Source: an uncultured Sutterella sp. (lineage in GTDB: Bacteria; Pseudomonadota; Gammaproteobacteria; Burkholderiales; Burkholderiaceae_F). From it: a DNA stretch of 37,093 bases. The notes under the pieces were generated by a model, which saw nothing but the letters and a program-made list of their open reading frames with translations, had not been told where the DNA came from and searched no databases. A program made the translations under genes and the position numbers. The DNA lies in contig UPZS01000020.1 in the NCBI GenBank assembly GCA_900538905.1, forward strand, positions 1-37,093, given 5' to 3'. Position 1 is the first letter of the stretch. Each line of letters starts with the position of its first letter. This document shows, one piece after another, positions 1 through 7,770 of the stretch.

Positions 1-176
1 GGATTGTATTCGTCACCTACGGGAAACGGCAGATGAGAAAAGACCGTACCGGGCTCGGTACGCTGAATGCCTTCGACGCGAATGTCGGAAATGGTGAAAA
101 CCTGCGCGGATGCAGCCGCGGCCAAAAATGCCGAAACCGCCCCAGCCAGGGCTGTTTTGATGAACGTGCCCGTCAT
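1..176 (-). CDS. bamA: BamA outer-membrane assembly factor, N-terminal fragment cut by the window edge
   Basis: BamA is the beta-barrel core of the complex that inserts proteins into the outer membrane. Only 58 codons are inside the window. Reading minus from ATG at 176 gives a signal peptide with a hydrophobic alanine-rich core and a likely cut after residue 24 (ASA before QVFTI). The first POTRA domain then begins with FTISDIRVEGIQRTEPGTVF, the very characteristic BamA N-terminus. An in-frame TAA two codons upstream fixes the ATG as the most upstream possible start. I see no clear Shine-Dalgarno sequence. bamA normally follows rseP directly in proteobacteria; here a redox island and a peroxidase gene lie between them. 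Identity is secure; the rest of the gene lies left of the window. Confidence 0.9.
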   Translation of the reverse strand, partial: MTGTFIKTALAGAVSAFLAAAASAQVFTISDIRVEGIQRTEPGTVFSHLPFPVGDEYN

Positions 177-995
177 GAGTTAAGCGTGAATCTGTGTTGT
201 CAGTGCATGCACAAAACCGCCCGCGGTCGAACGCCTTGCCAACCGTGGACGGAATCGCAGAAACAAAATGTCGCGTAAGTTTACCGCGTGTGAGCTATCT
301 TTATGAGGACATTTTTCGACGAGTTGTATCTTTGAGTTCAAAATCGGTGTAAATCCGCACTCAAACAACCTTGCTCAAGCGTCAGAAACCTTTCTTGCGA
401 ATTCTTTGCCACAAGTCCGCCTGAGAACACATACCCGCCTCGCTGCTTTGCCTCTGCCAACGCTGAAGCTAGGCACATCGGCCATATCGAGTCCGACATC
501 AAAAATTATTTACGCTTGAGTTTTCACGCTCCATACTTAGAGTTACCGAATTCTCTCCGTGACTCAATTCGGGGCTTCTGAATGAATACGGCAAACACCG
601 TCGTTGCAGGTCGCTGATTGACATTGACTAGCGCTCGGCAGAGGTTGTAGCAAACCTCGAAACAAACCTCGGTTGAAGATCAACACAACATCGCTTTTCA
701 GGTACTTTTCTTCATCCGAGACAAATATCCATTCGCGTTTTTCCGAATTCTTGATTCCGAAGTCGTTTGTGTATTCACAATACCAGCTAGGACTTTTTTT
801 TCTTTTTTAATCAAAGTGATACAGATCGAGTTCACCTGTAATTCCCGGTCTTTGCTCGCCTCATAGTGAAGGCCTATCGACCAGGTAGAAAATCAGTATT
901 GGACACCCGCACTCTCCTCTGCCTACGATGCTCGCAACCTGTTTGCGACACCTTCTCTACTGCAAGCAGCCTTCTCAAAAACAGGAGAGACTCTC
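177..995. other. Long divergent intergenic region between bamA and the peroxidase gene
   Basis: This 819-base stretch separates two divergent genes and is the largest non-coding space in the window. I see no convincing coding sequence, tRNA or strong intrinsic terminator. It is more AT-rich than its surroundings, with a run of T residues near 794-808. A small palindrome, GTATT-CAC-AATAC, lies at 771-783. A weak sigma-70-like arrangement for bamA is possible on the minus strand (TTTACA at 348-353 and GATACA at 325-330, 17-base spacer). I found no match to the sigma-E consensus often seen upstream of bamA. Confidence 0.5.
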
Positions 996-2003
996 ATGAA
1001 AAAACTTGCTCTCAGCTGCGCCATCGCCGGCGCCTTGATGTCGCTGTGTGCCTCCGTTCAGGCCGCCGAACCCATTGACCCCATTGAACCGGTTGAAGTC
1101 AAAAATCCGGCTCTGGTCGAACTCGGCAAAATGCTCTTCTTCGAACCGCGTCTGTCCCGCTCCGGCTTTATTTCCTGCAACAGTTGCCACAACCTCGCTA
1201 CGGGCGGCGTAGACAATTTGCAGACTTCCATTGGCGACCGCTGGGCGCAAGGTCCGATCAATTCACCGACCGTATTGAACTCCTTCGGTCAGGTCGCCCA
1301 GTTCTGGGACGGCCGAGCCAAAACGCTTGCCGAACAAGCTGCCGGCCCCATCGCCAATCCGCTTGAAATGGCATCCACCCACGAAATGGCGGTGAAGGTC
1401 ATCGCGTCAATTCCCGGCTACGCTCCCTACTTCAAAAAGGCCTTCGGCGACGCTGAGGTCAACATCAAGCGCATCACCGAAGCCATGGCCGAATTTGAAC
1501 GCACGCTCGTTACCCCGAACGCTCGATTCGACAAGTGGCTCAAGGGCGACAAAAACGCAATCACCCAGCAGGAATTGAACGGCTACAAGCTCTTCAAGGA
1601 ATCGGGCTGCACGATCTGCCACAACGGCGCTCAGTTGGGCGGTCAGTCCTTCCAAAAGATGGGGGTCGTGCGTCCCTATAAGACCACGAACACCGCCGAA
1701 GGCGTCAAGGCCATTTCCGGACGTGATCAGGATCGCATGACCTTCAAGGTCCCGATGCTGCGCAACATCGAACTTACCTATCCGTACTTCCATGACGGTG
1801 CCGTCTGGTCGCTTGAAGAATCCGTCGCCATCATGGGCGATCTTCAGCTCGGCAAACGCTACACCAAGCAGGAAATCAATGACATCACCGCGTTCCTGAA
1901 GACCTTGACGGGCGATCAGCCCAAGGTTGAATATCCGGTACTGCCGCCGTCCGGTCCCAACACGCCCAAGTTTGATCCGTGGGCCAAGGTTGAGAAGAAA
2001 TAA
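996..2003 (+). CDS. Periplasmic dihaem cytochrome c peroxidase (CcpA/MauG family)
   Basis: This enzyme reduces hydrogen peroxide to water in the periplasm using electrons from cytochrome c or quinol-linked donors. The 335-residue product has a Sec signal peptide (residues 1 to about 24, ending VQAAE) and two haem c sites, CNSCH at 61-65 and CTICH at 205-209. FWDGR at 103-107 and the C-terminal block VPMLRNIELTYPYFHDGA (252-269) are hallmarks of the family. Length is normal for bacterial dihaem peroxidases. The ATG follows a good Shine-Dalgarno sequence (AGGAGA). It is the only plus-strand gene here, divergent from bamA and convergent with the peptidase E gene. A role in peroxide defence or peroxide respiration next to a flavin-rich redox island is reasonable but inferred. 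Confidence 0.93.
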   Translation: MKKLALSCAIAGALMSLCASVQAAEPIDPIEPVEVKNPALVELGKMLFFEPRLSRSGFISCNSCHNLATGGVDNLQTSIGDRWAQGPINSPTVLNSFGQVAQFWDGRAKTLAEQAAGPIANPLEMASTHEMAVKVIASIPGYAPYFKKAFGDAEVNIKRITEAMAEFERTLVTPNARFDKWLKGDKNAITQQELNGYKLFKESGCTICHNGAQLGGQSFQKMGVVRPYKTTNTAEGVKAISGRDQDRMTFKVPMLRNIELTYPYFHDGAVWSLEESVAIMGDLQLGKRYTKQEINDITAFLKTLTGDQPKVEYPVLPPSGPNTPKFDPWAKVEKK

Positions 2004-2094
2004 TCCGGACACCTGCTGTTTCGCACACGGATTAGAGATCCGACAACGGGTCAAATGCAAGAGATGCTTCGACTCGTTTCACAACTGCAAAATC

Positions 2095-2134
2095 AATCGG
2101 GCGGCAAACTTCGCAAAAAGTCTGTCGCCCGATT
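2095..2134. terminator. Hairpin between convergent peroxidase and peptidase E genes
   Basis: A perfect 9-bp inverted repeat (AATCGGGCG / CGCCCGATT) encloses a 22-base loop that can itself pair (ACTT / AAGT). It sits in the 178-base gap between two converging genes, where a bidirectional terminator is expected. There is no long T-run on either side, so efficiency is uncertain. Confidence 0.5.
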
Positions 2135-2181
2135 CTTAACCGACACTTCAAAGAACGACGGTCATTTCACTTTCTCGTTAA

Positions 2182-3048
2182 TCAGAGCTTGCCACCCGGA
2201 ACGATCTTACGCAGATCGAACTTCGTGCCCAGCGGGATGCGTTCAAGCTTCATACCCTTTTCGGACTGGCGGAACCAGTAGAGAGCTTCGCTGTCCTTCG
2301 GGCCAATCACTTCGCAGTCAAATTCGCCGGTCACAAAGAGAGCCGTGCCTTCGGGCAGACCGATCACTTCCTCATCGCGGTTGTACCACAAGAACTCTTC
2401 AAGACGATCTTCGCGGGTTTCATTGTTAAGACCCTGCGTGCCGCCCGAAATGAAGTGCGGATTGGTTTGGAACGGAATAAAGCCGAAAGTGTTGAAGGAC
2501 GGGGGCTCTGCGATCGGCATGTCGTTAGTGGTGCGCAGCGTCGGGCAAGCGACGTTGCCGCCTGCGGACCAGCCGCAGTACGGAACGCCGGCGTTGACGC
2601 GTTCGCGGATCAGATCAATGATGCCCGCTTCGTACATACGCGTCACCAGAGCCCAGGTGTTGCCGCCGCCGACGGCGATCGCCTTGGCTTCGCGCACGGC
2701 CTTCTGCGGATCCTTAAAGCGATGAATGCTCACGATCTTGTGGCCGTAGGGCTTGAAAGCATCCTGAACCTGTTTTTCATAAGCATCGTAGGTCCCGGCA
2801 ACCTTCGCATACGGAATAAAGAGAATTTCGTACTTTTCTTTGCCGAACAGTTTTTCGTACTGATCACCCGCAAAGTCCAGATATCCGGAATTGTGGTAGC
2901 GAGAACTCGACTGGATGAGCACACGGCGCTTCGGGCTGACCTTCATAGGCTTCAAAGGCGTCTTTTGCTTTGCCTGAGCCATCGGAGCGGCTGCAGCGGC
3001 AGCGCCCAGGATCGTTGCGGAAATCAGATTGCGACGAGTTAGAGCCAT
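2182..3048 (-). CDS. pepE: Peptidase E (S51 aspartyl dipeptidase) with a Tat signal peptide
   Basis: Peptidase E hydrolyses dipeptides with N-terminal aspartate. The 288-residue product has the S51 nucleophile motif GWSAGGN with Ser161, then Asp176 and His198. The spacing of 15 and 22 residues equals that of Ser120, Asp135 and His157 in the enteric enzyme. Unlike that cytosolic enzyme, it starts with a twin-arginine signal (TRRNLI at residues 4-9, an alanine-rich core, and MAQA as likely cleavage site), so export of the folded enzyme to the periplasm is predicted. The ATG follows AGGAGAGAAGA. The gene comes last in the redox island, after the flavocytochrome gene and separated from it by a terminator. 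An alternative is another S51 member such as a cyanophycinase-like peptidase, but the triad spacing favours PepE. Confidence 0.88.
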   Translation of the reverse strand: MALTRRNLISATILGAAAAAAPMAQAKQKTPLKPMKVSPKRRVLIQSSSRYHNSGYLDFAGDQYEKLFGKEKYEILFIPYAKVAGTYDAYEKQVQDAFKPYGHKIVSIHRFKDPQKAVREAKAIAVGGGNTWALVTRMYEAGIIDLIRERVNAGVPYCGWSAGGNVACPTLRTTNDMPIAEPPSFNTFGFIPFQTNPHFISGGTQGLNNETREDRLEEFLWYNRDEEVIGLPEGTALFVTGEFDCEVIGPKDSEALYWFRQSEKGMKLERIPLGTKFDLRKIVPGGKL

Positions 3049-3067
3049 TCTTCTCTCCTAATTTGAT

Positions 3068-3108
3068 GTTGATCCAGCGATCAACTAGGTGGTTTTGACT
3101 AGGAGGTT
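3068..3108. promoter_or_regulatory. Candidate operator upstream of the peptidase E gene: 18-bp palindrome plus direct repeats
   Basis: GTTGATC-CAGC-GATCAAC (3068-3085) is a perfect 7-bp inverted repeat. It is followed by two near-identical 11-mers, ACTAGGTGGTT (3084-3094) and ACTAGGAGGTT (3098-3108), spaced 14 bases apart. A TATAAC on the minus strand lies in the adjacent stretch near 3107-3112 and could serve as a -10 element, but no good -35 is seen. Such paired elements suggest a regulator-binding site for the peptidase E gene. The binding protein is unknown. Confidence 0.35.
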
Positions 3109-3204
3109 ATACCTAACTTCTTTCTCGAAAGATATGGAGAAATGTCGCAAAAAAGGCGCCGATTTGCTTTAACTCAGAGCGCTTTACATTTACCGCGTTG
3201 AATC

Positions 3205-3252
3205 CAACAAAAAACCGGGAAGTCTGCTCAATGCGGGCCGACTCCCGGTTTT
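3205..3252 (-). terminator. Intrinsic terminator after the flavocytochrome gene
   Basis: On the minus strand a perfect 10-bp stem (AAAACCGGGA paired with TCCCGGTTTT, 3211-3220 with 3243-3252) extends by a further GTC/GAC. It is followed by a T-rich run (TTTTTTGTT). It starts about 45 bases after the flavocytochrome stop codon, so the peptidase E gene probably has its own promoter. Confidence 0.85.
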
Positions 3253-3297
3253 GAAACTCACCGCCTGTCATACGGCAAGCGGCTAGTCAATCAAGCA

Positions 3298-5133
3298 TTA
3301 TTTCCCGACGGCTGCAGCTGCCTCCTGAGCCGCGATGCGGCCGAAGACGATGTTGCCGGCCACAGCATTACCGCCGTAGCGATCGTCACCGTGCCACTCG
3401 CCGACCACTTCACCGGCAGCAAGCAGGCCCGGAATCTTCTTGCCGTTGGTGTCGAGCACATGCGTGCGGGCGTCGGTGCGCAAACCACCCAACGTACCGC
3501 CGATAGCAGGCACCACATCAATGGCGTAAATCTTGCCTTGGTTGAGCGGTTCGGGCAGTTCCTTACGTCCGAAGTCGGCGTCGTTCTTGGCTTTCACGAA
3601 ACTTGCGTAACGCTTCATGGTCTTGGCAAATTCCTCTGCCGGCAGCCCCAGTTTCTTGGCCAGCGCTTCCGGCGTATCGGCTTCGGTCACAACACCGAGG
3701 CGCACGTAGCCCTGATGCACCTTCGGACGCTTGGCAACAACGGCGTCGTCGTAGATCAACCAAACCTTCTGAGCGGGTTGCTTGAGCATCGCGGCGCCCA
3801 GTTCGTTGCGCGGGGCATTGTCGTTGAAGAAACGCTGGCCCTTGTTGTTGACAAGGATGCCGCCGTTGGTGCGCATCGCAAGAGTGATCATCAGGCTCGT
3901 GCCGGAAGCAATGTTCGGATGCACCTGAACTCGTTCGAGATGCGTCACCTTCGCGCCCACGTCCTGGCCCAAATAGATGCCGTCACCGTGAGAGCCCGGC
4001 TGAGCCGAGGTCACCATGCCGAAGAATTCCGGATGGTACTTGCTCACGAGCGTACCGTTGTTGGCGTAGCTGCCCGTTGCCAGAAGCACAGTCGGAGCGC
4101 TGATGCGATACAGGCCCGTGTTCTTGCCTTTGACCAGAACGCCCGTCACGGCGCCGTTCTTATCGCGCTCAAGACGAACCACCTGCGAGTTGACGCGAAC
4201 ATCTGCACCGGACTTTTCCAGCGCGGGCTTCATTTCTTTGATCATGTAGCGACCGATGCCGCCCGACTTGGTGTAGTGCATGCGCGGAGCTTGGCAGCCG
4301 CCGTAAACACCCGGGTCAAGGTCGAGCTTGCCGCCCAGCGATTCGAACCATTCGAGAGCCGAGTTGCTCTGTTCGGTCAACACGTTGACGAGAACCTTGT
4401 CGTTCGTGCCTTTGCCGACCTTCAACGTATCCTGAGTGAACATTTCGGGCGTGTCGTTGATGCCGGCGGCCTTCTGCTGCTTGGAACCGGCAACATTCAT
4501 GCCGCCTGTGGACAGCAAAGAGCTGCCGCCGATAATCGGCATTTTTTCCAGCACGATGGTCTTAAGGCCTTTGCGAGAAGCTTCGATAGCCGCCGCAATA
4601 CCGGCGCCGCCCGCACCGACTACCACAAAGTCAGCCTTTTCTGTGCGATTCGGCAACGCATCACGATAGATCGACAAATCCACCGGCGTGTATGCAATCT
4701 TCTGACGGCCGAATTTCATCGGCATGTCGAAAATGTGGCAGTTGTTGCAATAGGCAAACGAAGCTTCGTGTCCGCCGTGGCAGGTTGTGCAGGAATCAAT
4801 GGACAAATGCCCGGCGTGAGCGCTGATCTTCTGACCGGCGGCCATGTCCTTCTTGCCGAGACTTTCGTAGGAACCGTGGCAAGTGGCGCATTTCTTGTCG
4901 ATTTCTGACTGAGCGTCAGTTACCTTGTCGTTCGGATGGCACGTCGAACAATCGGCCACCTTCTTTTTCATGTGGTAGCCGGCCAGATAGTCAGCCTTGG
5001 CGCCTTGTGAGTAGATTGTCTTTGCCGAAGCGACGTCCATGCCGTCGGCCGCCTGTGCGGTACCAGCAAGCAGCATCATGGCCGAAGCCGCTGCAAGAGC
5101 CGTCCGCAGCATTCTGATTGGGGTCATAGTCAT
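3298..5133 (-). CDS. Exported tetraheme flavocytochrome c (fumarate reductase-like, altered active site)
   Basis: A 611-residue periplasmic reductase that passes electrons from membrane quinol-linked cytochromes through four haems to FAD and then to an organic acceptor. A Sec signal peptide (about 1-29) precedes four CXXCH sites (CSTCH 62, CATCH 82, CTTCH 115, CNNCH 129) and an FAD domain starting with VVGAGGAGIAAA (171). By the spacing of Shewanella fumarate reductase FccA, H405, M415, T417, R442 and R585 match H365, M375, T377, R402 and R544. However, L418 replaces proton-relay E378 and G545 replaces H504. I therefore infer a substrate other than fumarate. Neither does it fit my recollection of urocanate reductase (Tyr and Asp at the pocket). 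A LysR gene lies directly upstream on the same strand; the ATG follows AGAGGAGAGATGACT. The fold assignment is firm, the substrate unknown. Confidence 0.9.
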   Translation of the reverse strand: MTMTPIRMLRTALAAASAMMLLAGTAQAADGMDVASAKTIYSQGAKADYLAGYHMKKKVADCSTCHPNDKVTDAQSEIDKKCATCHGSYESLGKKDMAAGQKISAHAGHLSIDSCTTCHGGHEASFAYCNNCHIFDMPMKFGRQKIAYTPVDLSIYRDALPNRTEKADFVVVGAGGAGIAAAIEASRKGLKTIVLEKMPIIGGSSLLSTGGMNVAGSKQQKAAGINDTPEMFTQDTLKVGKGTNDKVLVNVLTEQSNSALEWFESLGGKLDLDPGVYGGCQAPRMHYTKSGGIGRYMIKEMKPALEKSGADVRVNSQVVRLERDKNGAVTGVLVKGKNTGLYRISAPTVLLATGSYANNGTLVSKYHPEFFGMVTSAQPGSHGDGIYLGQDVGAKVTHLERVQVHPNIASGTSLMITLAMRTNGGILVNNKGQRFFNDNAPRNELGAAMLKQPAQKVWLIYDDAVVAKRPKVHQGYVRLGVVTEADTPEALAKKLGLPAEEFAKTMKRYASFVKAKNDADFGRKELPEPLNQGKIYAIDVVPAIGGTLGGLRTDARTHVLDTNGKKIPGLLAAGEVVGEWHGDDRYGGNAVAGNIVFGRIAAQEAAAAVGK

Positions 5134-5145
5134 CTCTCCTCTGGG

Positions 5146-5180
5146 ACTTTAATTTTCTTATCCCAAAATTAAAAGTTTAG
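5146..5180 (-). other. AT-rich imperfect hairpin in the flavocytochrome leader
   Basis: ACTTTAATTTT and AAAATTAAAAGT (one extra A) flank an 8-base loop just upstream of the flavocytochrome ribosome-binding site. It could be a weak 5'-UTR structure or part of the promoter DNA. No function can be assigned from sequence alone. Confidence 0.3.
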
Positions 5181-5203
5181 ACTTCCCGAATCACTTTCAA
5201 AGA

Positions 5204-5235
5204 GAATTTTTCTCCACTGAAATTGAGAAAAATTC
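5204..5235. promoter_or_regulatory. Perfect 11-bp inverted repeat between lysR and the flavocytochrome gene, candidate LysR operator
   Basis: GAATTTTTCTC (5204-5214) and GAGAAAAATTC (5225-5235) form a perfect palindrome with a 10-base spacer, and the right arm overlaps the lysR stop codon. It lies about 70-100 bases upstream of the flavocytochrome start. On the minus strand a possible -35 (TTGAAA) follows immediately. This is the position expected for a LysR-type activator site. Because it is AT-rich and lacks a following T-run, I consider a DNA operator more likely than a terminator. Confidence 0.55.
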
Positions 5236-6181
5236 ATCGAGCCGGTTTTCCCATGCTACGAAGTAGAGCAACAAACTCGCAGGCCATTCGATCCATCAAG
5301 CGTCGAGTCGCTTCGTCTGCTCGTTCCTTGCGGCAAAAAAGCACCAGCTCGCGAGCTGGAAGTGTCGAGCGGCAAGAAAGGATCTTTAGCTCCGGATGTC
5401 CGAAGAGAGCGGGTTCAAAGCCTATGAAAATGCCAAGACCGCGTCCTGCCAAATCAAAGCCCAAATCTTCCTGATGCACTTCATAGCGCGGCTCAATCTG
5501 CAGCCCGTATTGGCGGAAATGACTGCTGTAAGCCGCAAACGAGACGGAATCGCGGGGCAATGTAATGAGCGGCTGCTGAACGATCTCTTCGAGTGACCAA
5601 GGCTCCTGTGGATGAACTCGTCTGCTTTGAAGCTCGTCAAAGTACGCAGGCGAAACAACGAAACATTCTTGGATTGCCCTTAGCGGCACGACATAAAAGC
5701 GCTCGGGCCAATCCAGCGGCAACATGGAGCTTCCAATCAGAGCCTCGTCGTCGGCCACAGCCTTCACCGTTGCCGCCATTGAGCGCGTGAGAAATCTCAC
5801 CTTGACCGGATCGGAGGTCTTGTGCATCCGCTCGAGAATCGGCACAAAAAACGCCTTGATAAACGTATGGATGGATGCAAAAGCAAAATCGGTTTGCTCA
5901 GGCGCCGTTTCCGACCTCAGTTCCCGCTCGGCCGCTTCGATACCAACCACGAGCGGCTTGACTTTGGCATAGAGCCGCTGGCCTGCAGTCGTCGGCTGCA
6001 CACCTTCGGACGTGCGCTCAAAAAGCTTAGTTCCGAGACTTTGCTCAAAGTCGCGCAGTGCATGACTCACCGCAGAAGGCGTAACGCAAAGGCGCTCTGC
6101 AGCCTTCACAAGGCGCCGCTCTTCGTAGACAGCAAGAAAAACCGGATATGCGGATAATCGGGCCATATTCAGGTTAGCCAT
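5234..6181 (-). CDS. LysR-family transcriptional regulator
   Basis: A 315-residue regulator with an N-terminal winged helix-turn-helix. The recognition segment reads RLVKAAERLCVTPSAVSHAL, followed by FEQSLGTKLFER and TTAGQRLY, all typical of LysR. The remaining part is the effector-binding domain. I place the start at ATG 6181; another ATG at 6166 (MARLSAYPVF) is also plausible, and a GTG at 6214 would only add an atypical leader. None has a clear Shine-Dalgarno sequence. It sits 100 bases upstream of the flavocytochrome gene on the same strand, with a strong inverted repeat in between, so it most likely controls that reductase in response to its substrate. The effector is unknown. Confidence 0.88.
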   Translation of the reverse strand: MANLNMARLSAYPVFLAVYEERRLVKAAERLCVTPSAVSHALRDFEQSLGTKLFERTSEGVQPTTAGQRLYAKVKPLVVGIEAAERELRSETAPEQTDFAFASIHTFIKAFFVPILERMHKTSDPVKVRFLTRSMAATVKAVADDEALIGSSMLPLDWPERFYVVPLRAIQECFVVSPAYFDELQSRRVHPQEPWSLEEIVQQPLITLPRDSVSFAAYSSHFRQYGLQIEPRYEVHQEDLGFDLAGRGLGIFIGFEPALFGHPELKILSCRSTLPARELVLFCRKERADEATRRLMDRMACEFVALLRSMGKPAR

Positions 6182-6265
6182 TGAAAAAAAACGGCCAAGC
6201 GCCGCTATCGACACCTGACCAGCAAAATTTACCCTATCTTTTCTCGGAACAACAGATACTCTGAC

Positions 6266-7558
6266 TTATCTCCACTTAAAGTGTTCTTTGCGAACCTTGT
6301 CGGCATTGCCTCCTGCCTCAACGTAGGCTCGACTCACAGCCGAAGCCAGTCCTTCACCGGCACAAAGCGCAACCGTATCCGGAACAGCACCCGCAAAGAG
6401 CGATTGGGCATTGAGTCGCTTCTTGGCCGATTCGAAAACTTCCAAATGGATGCCGGCACGCTCGGCCATCTTTTCGACATTGGTAAACATCGGTTCGGAC
6501 TCTTTGGACTTGATGCACCAAACGAGACGGATCTTTCCGTGTGCAGTTTTCGCAGCATCCTGCATCCAGGCGCAGAACGGTGCGATACCGACGCCGCCCG
6601 CCAACCACAACTGTTTTTGAGCCGAGAAGTCTGGACGGAACCGCCCCCAGGGGCCTTCTACGATCACACGTTCGCCCTTTCGAATCGTCGGTACAACGTC
6701 TCGCGTGTAGTCGCCCAAAGCTTTGACCGCAAAGGTAAGCGTCCCGTCGTCATTGATGCCCGCCACCGAGAACGGATGCTTCTCATGACCGGACGTACCG
6801 AGGAATGCAAATTCACCGTAACGAATGTCAACGGGTTTTTCGGGCTTAACCGTGATGAGCGTCAGGCCGTTGTTCGTGTTGACGTCAACGATCTCAGCAT
6901 TCATGGATTTTTCCCGCCCAGCGCCGCGTATCAGGAGTTCCAGCGAGTAGTAACAACCGACGATGGTCACGGCAATGTTGATCCAGCCGAACGGTGTAAT
7001 GATGTCGGCAGGTTCCATCAGTCGGATGCAGTGGACAGCCAGAATCAGGAAAAGAACGGAGAAAAGTTTGTGGGAGCTCAGCCACTTGTGATACCGCACG
7101 ATCGAAACAAACGACACGACAAAGAGAACCAGGCCAAGCAACGTCGCCCATTCGGAAGATTCGACAGCAAATCCGCGCATCCAGGACCAGAACGCATCAA
7201 AACCGGTCAATTCGCCGCGCACAATTTTGGGGACTGGTTCAAGCGTGACGAGCGAAAGAACGGGACGCATCAATTCTTTCGTAAAGAAGTGGAAAAGCGT
7301 GAGTACCGCCGCCCAGATGCCAAGCGTACGATGCCATGTATAGAGTTCATCAAGCGGCGTTGCAGTGACTTTTTCCAACCATGCCGGTCGGGCAGCAATG
7401 ACAATAGCCATCGCCATCAGACCCCAGGCCAACACGCCGTTGAGGAAAAAGACTTCGTGAGTCAGACCTCTGCCGTTCATGGCAGGAGGATTGAATCCCA
7501 GATTAAGAAGCCACGTTGCGACCGTCAGCGCACAGAAACCAAAGACGATTTTTCTCAT
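6266..7558 (-). CDS. Ferric reductase-like membrane flavohaem oxidoreductase
   Basis: A 430-residue protein combining a ferric-reductase-type membrane domain with a ferredoxin-NADP+ reductase-like cytosolic domain, expected to move electrons from NAD(P)H through FAD to two membrane haems b. About six hydrophobic segments cover residues 1-210. The paired histidines H76/H90 and H163/H176 have the 13-14 residue spacing used to bind two haems. The flavin motif HPFSVA is at 261-266, GPWGRF at 302-307 and the nucleotide-binding AGGVGIAP at 320-327. The start is ATG 7558, preceded by AGGAGA; an upstream in-frame TTG would absorb that ribosome site. It lies upstream of lysR and the flavocytochrome gene, so it may feed periplasmic electron transfer, but the acceptor is not evident. 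Ferric or haem-protein reduction are alternatives. Confidence 0.82.
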   Translation of the reverse strand: MRKIVFGFCALTVATWLLNLGFNPPAMNGRGLTHEVFFLNGVLAWGLMAMAIVIAARPAWLEKVTATPLDELYTWHRTLGIWAAVLTLFHFFTKELMRPVLSLVTLEPVPKIVRGELTGFDAFWSWMRGFAVESSEWATLLGLVLFVVSFVSIVRYHKWLSSHKLFSVLFLILAVHCIRLMEPADIITPFGWINIAVTIVGCYYSLELLIRGAGREKSMNAEIVDVNTNNGLTLITVKPEKPVDIRYGEFAFLGTSGHEKHPFSVAGINDDGTLTFAVKALGDYTRDVVPTIRKGERVIVEGPWGRFRPDFSAQKQLWLAGGVGIAPFCAWMQDAAKTAHGKIRLVWCIKSKESEPMFTNVEKMAERAGIHLEVFESAKKRLNAQSLFAGAVPDTVALCAGEGLASAVSRAYVEAGGNADKVRKEHFKWR

Positions 7559-7714
7559 TGTGTTCTCCTGCAAAGACTCCGGAGGAAGCCCTGCGGAAAT
7601 TATGAAAAATCTTCTTTGAAATCAGACCAAAATCAAAATGCCGTGAAAGAGCCTTGCGAAACTTTACGTCCTTGCAAGGTTTTCCAAACGGTTCTTAACA
7701 AACCTTGATACAAC

Positions 7715-7748
7715 ACGGCCGCAACACTCGAGATATGTCTGCGGCCGT
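7715..7748 (-). terminator. Hairpin after the nitronate monooxygenase-like gene
   Basis: A perfect 9-bp GC-rich stem (ACGGCCGCA / TGCGGCCGT) with a 16-base loop lies about 22 bases past the stop codon of the nitronate monooxygenase-like gene. Only a weak T-rich stretch follows on the minus strand, so termination may be partial. Confidence 0.5.
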
Positions 7749-7770
7749 TTGTGTTCGAGCAAATTAGAGA

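Noticed and set aside
180..368. Small open frame upstream of bamA on the minus strand
   Set aside because: No ribosome site, no recognisable sequence and it overlaps the bamA leader; not supported as a gene.
177..420. Sigma-E promoter for bamA
   Set aside because: No GGAACTT-like -35 with a properly spaced TCTGA was found on the minus strand.
3068..3085. FNR-like site (TTGAT and ATCAA halves) upstream of peptidase E
   Set aside because: The halves are separated by six bases, not the four required by the FNR consensus, so I list it only as a palindrome.
3391..4908. A 505-codon open frame on the plus strand opposite the flavocytochrome gene
   Set aside because: It is histidine- and arginine-rich with no recognisable motif and lies entirely opposite a gene with clear haem and FAD signatures. 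Such long antisense frames recur opposite parC, pyrG, nrdD and enolase and follow from codon bias.
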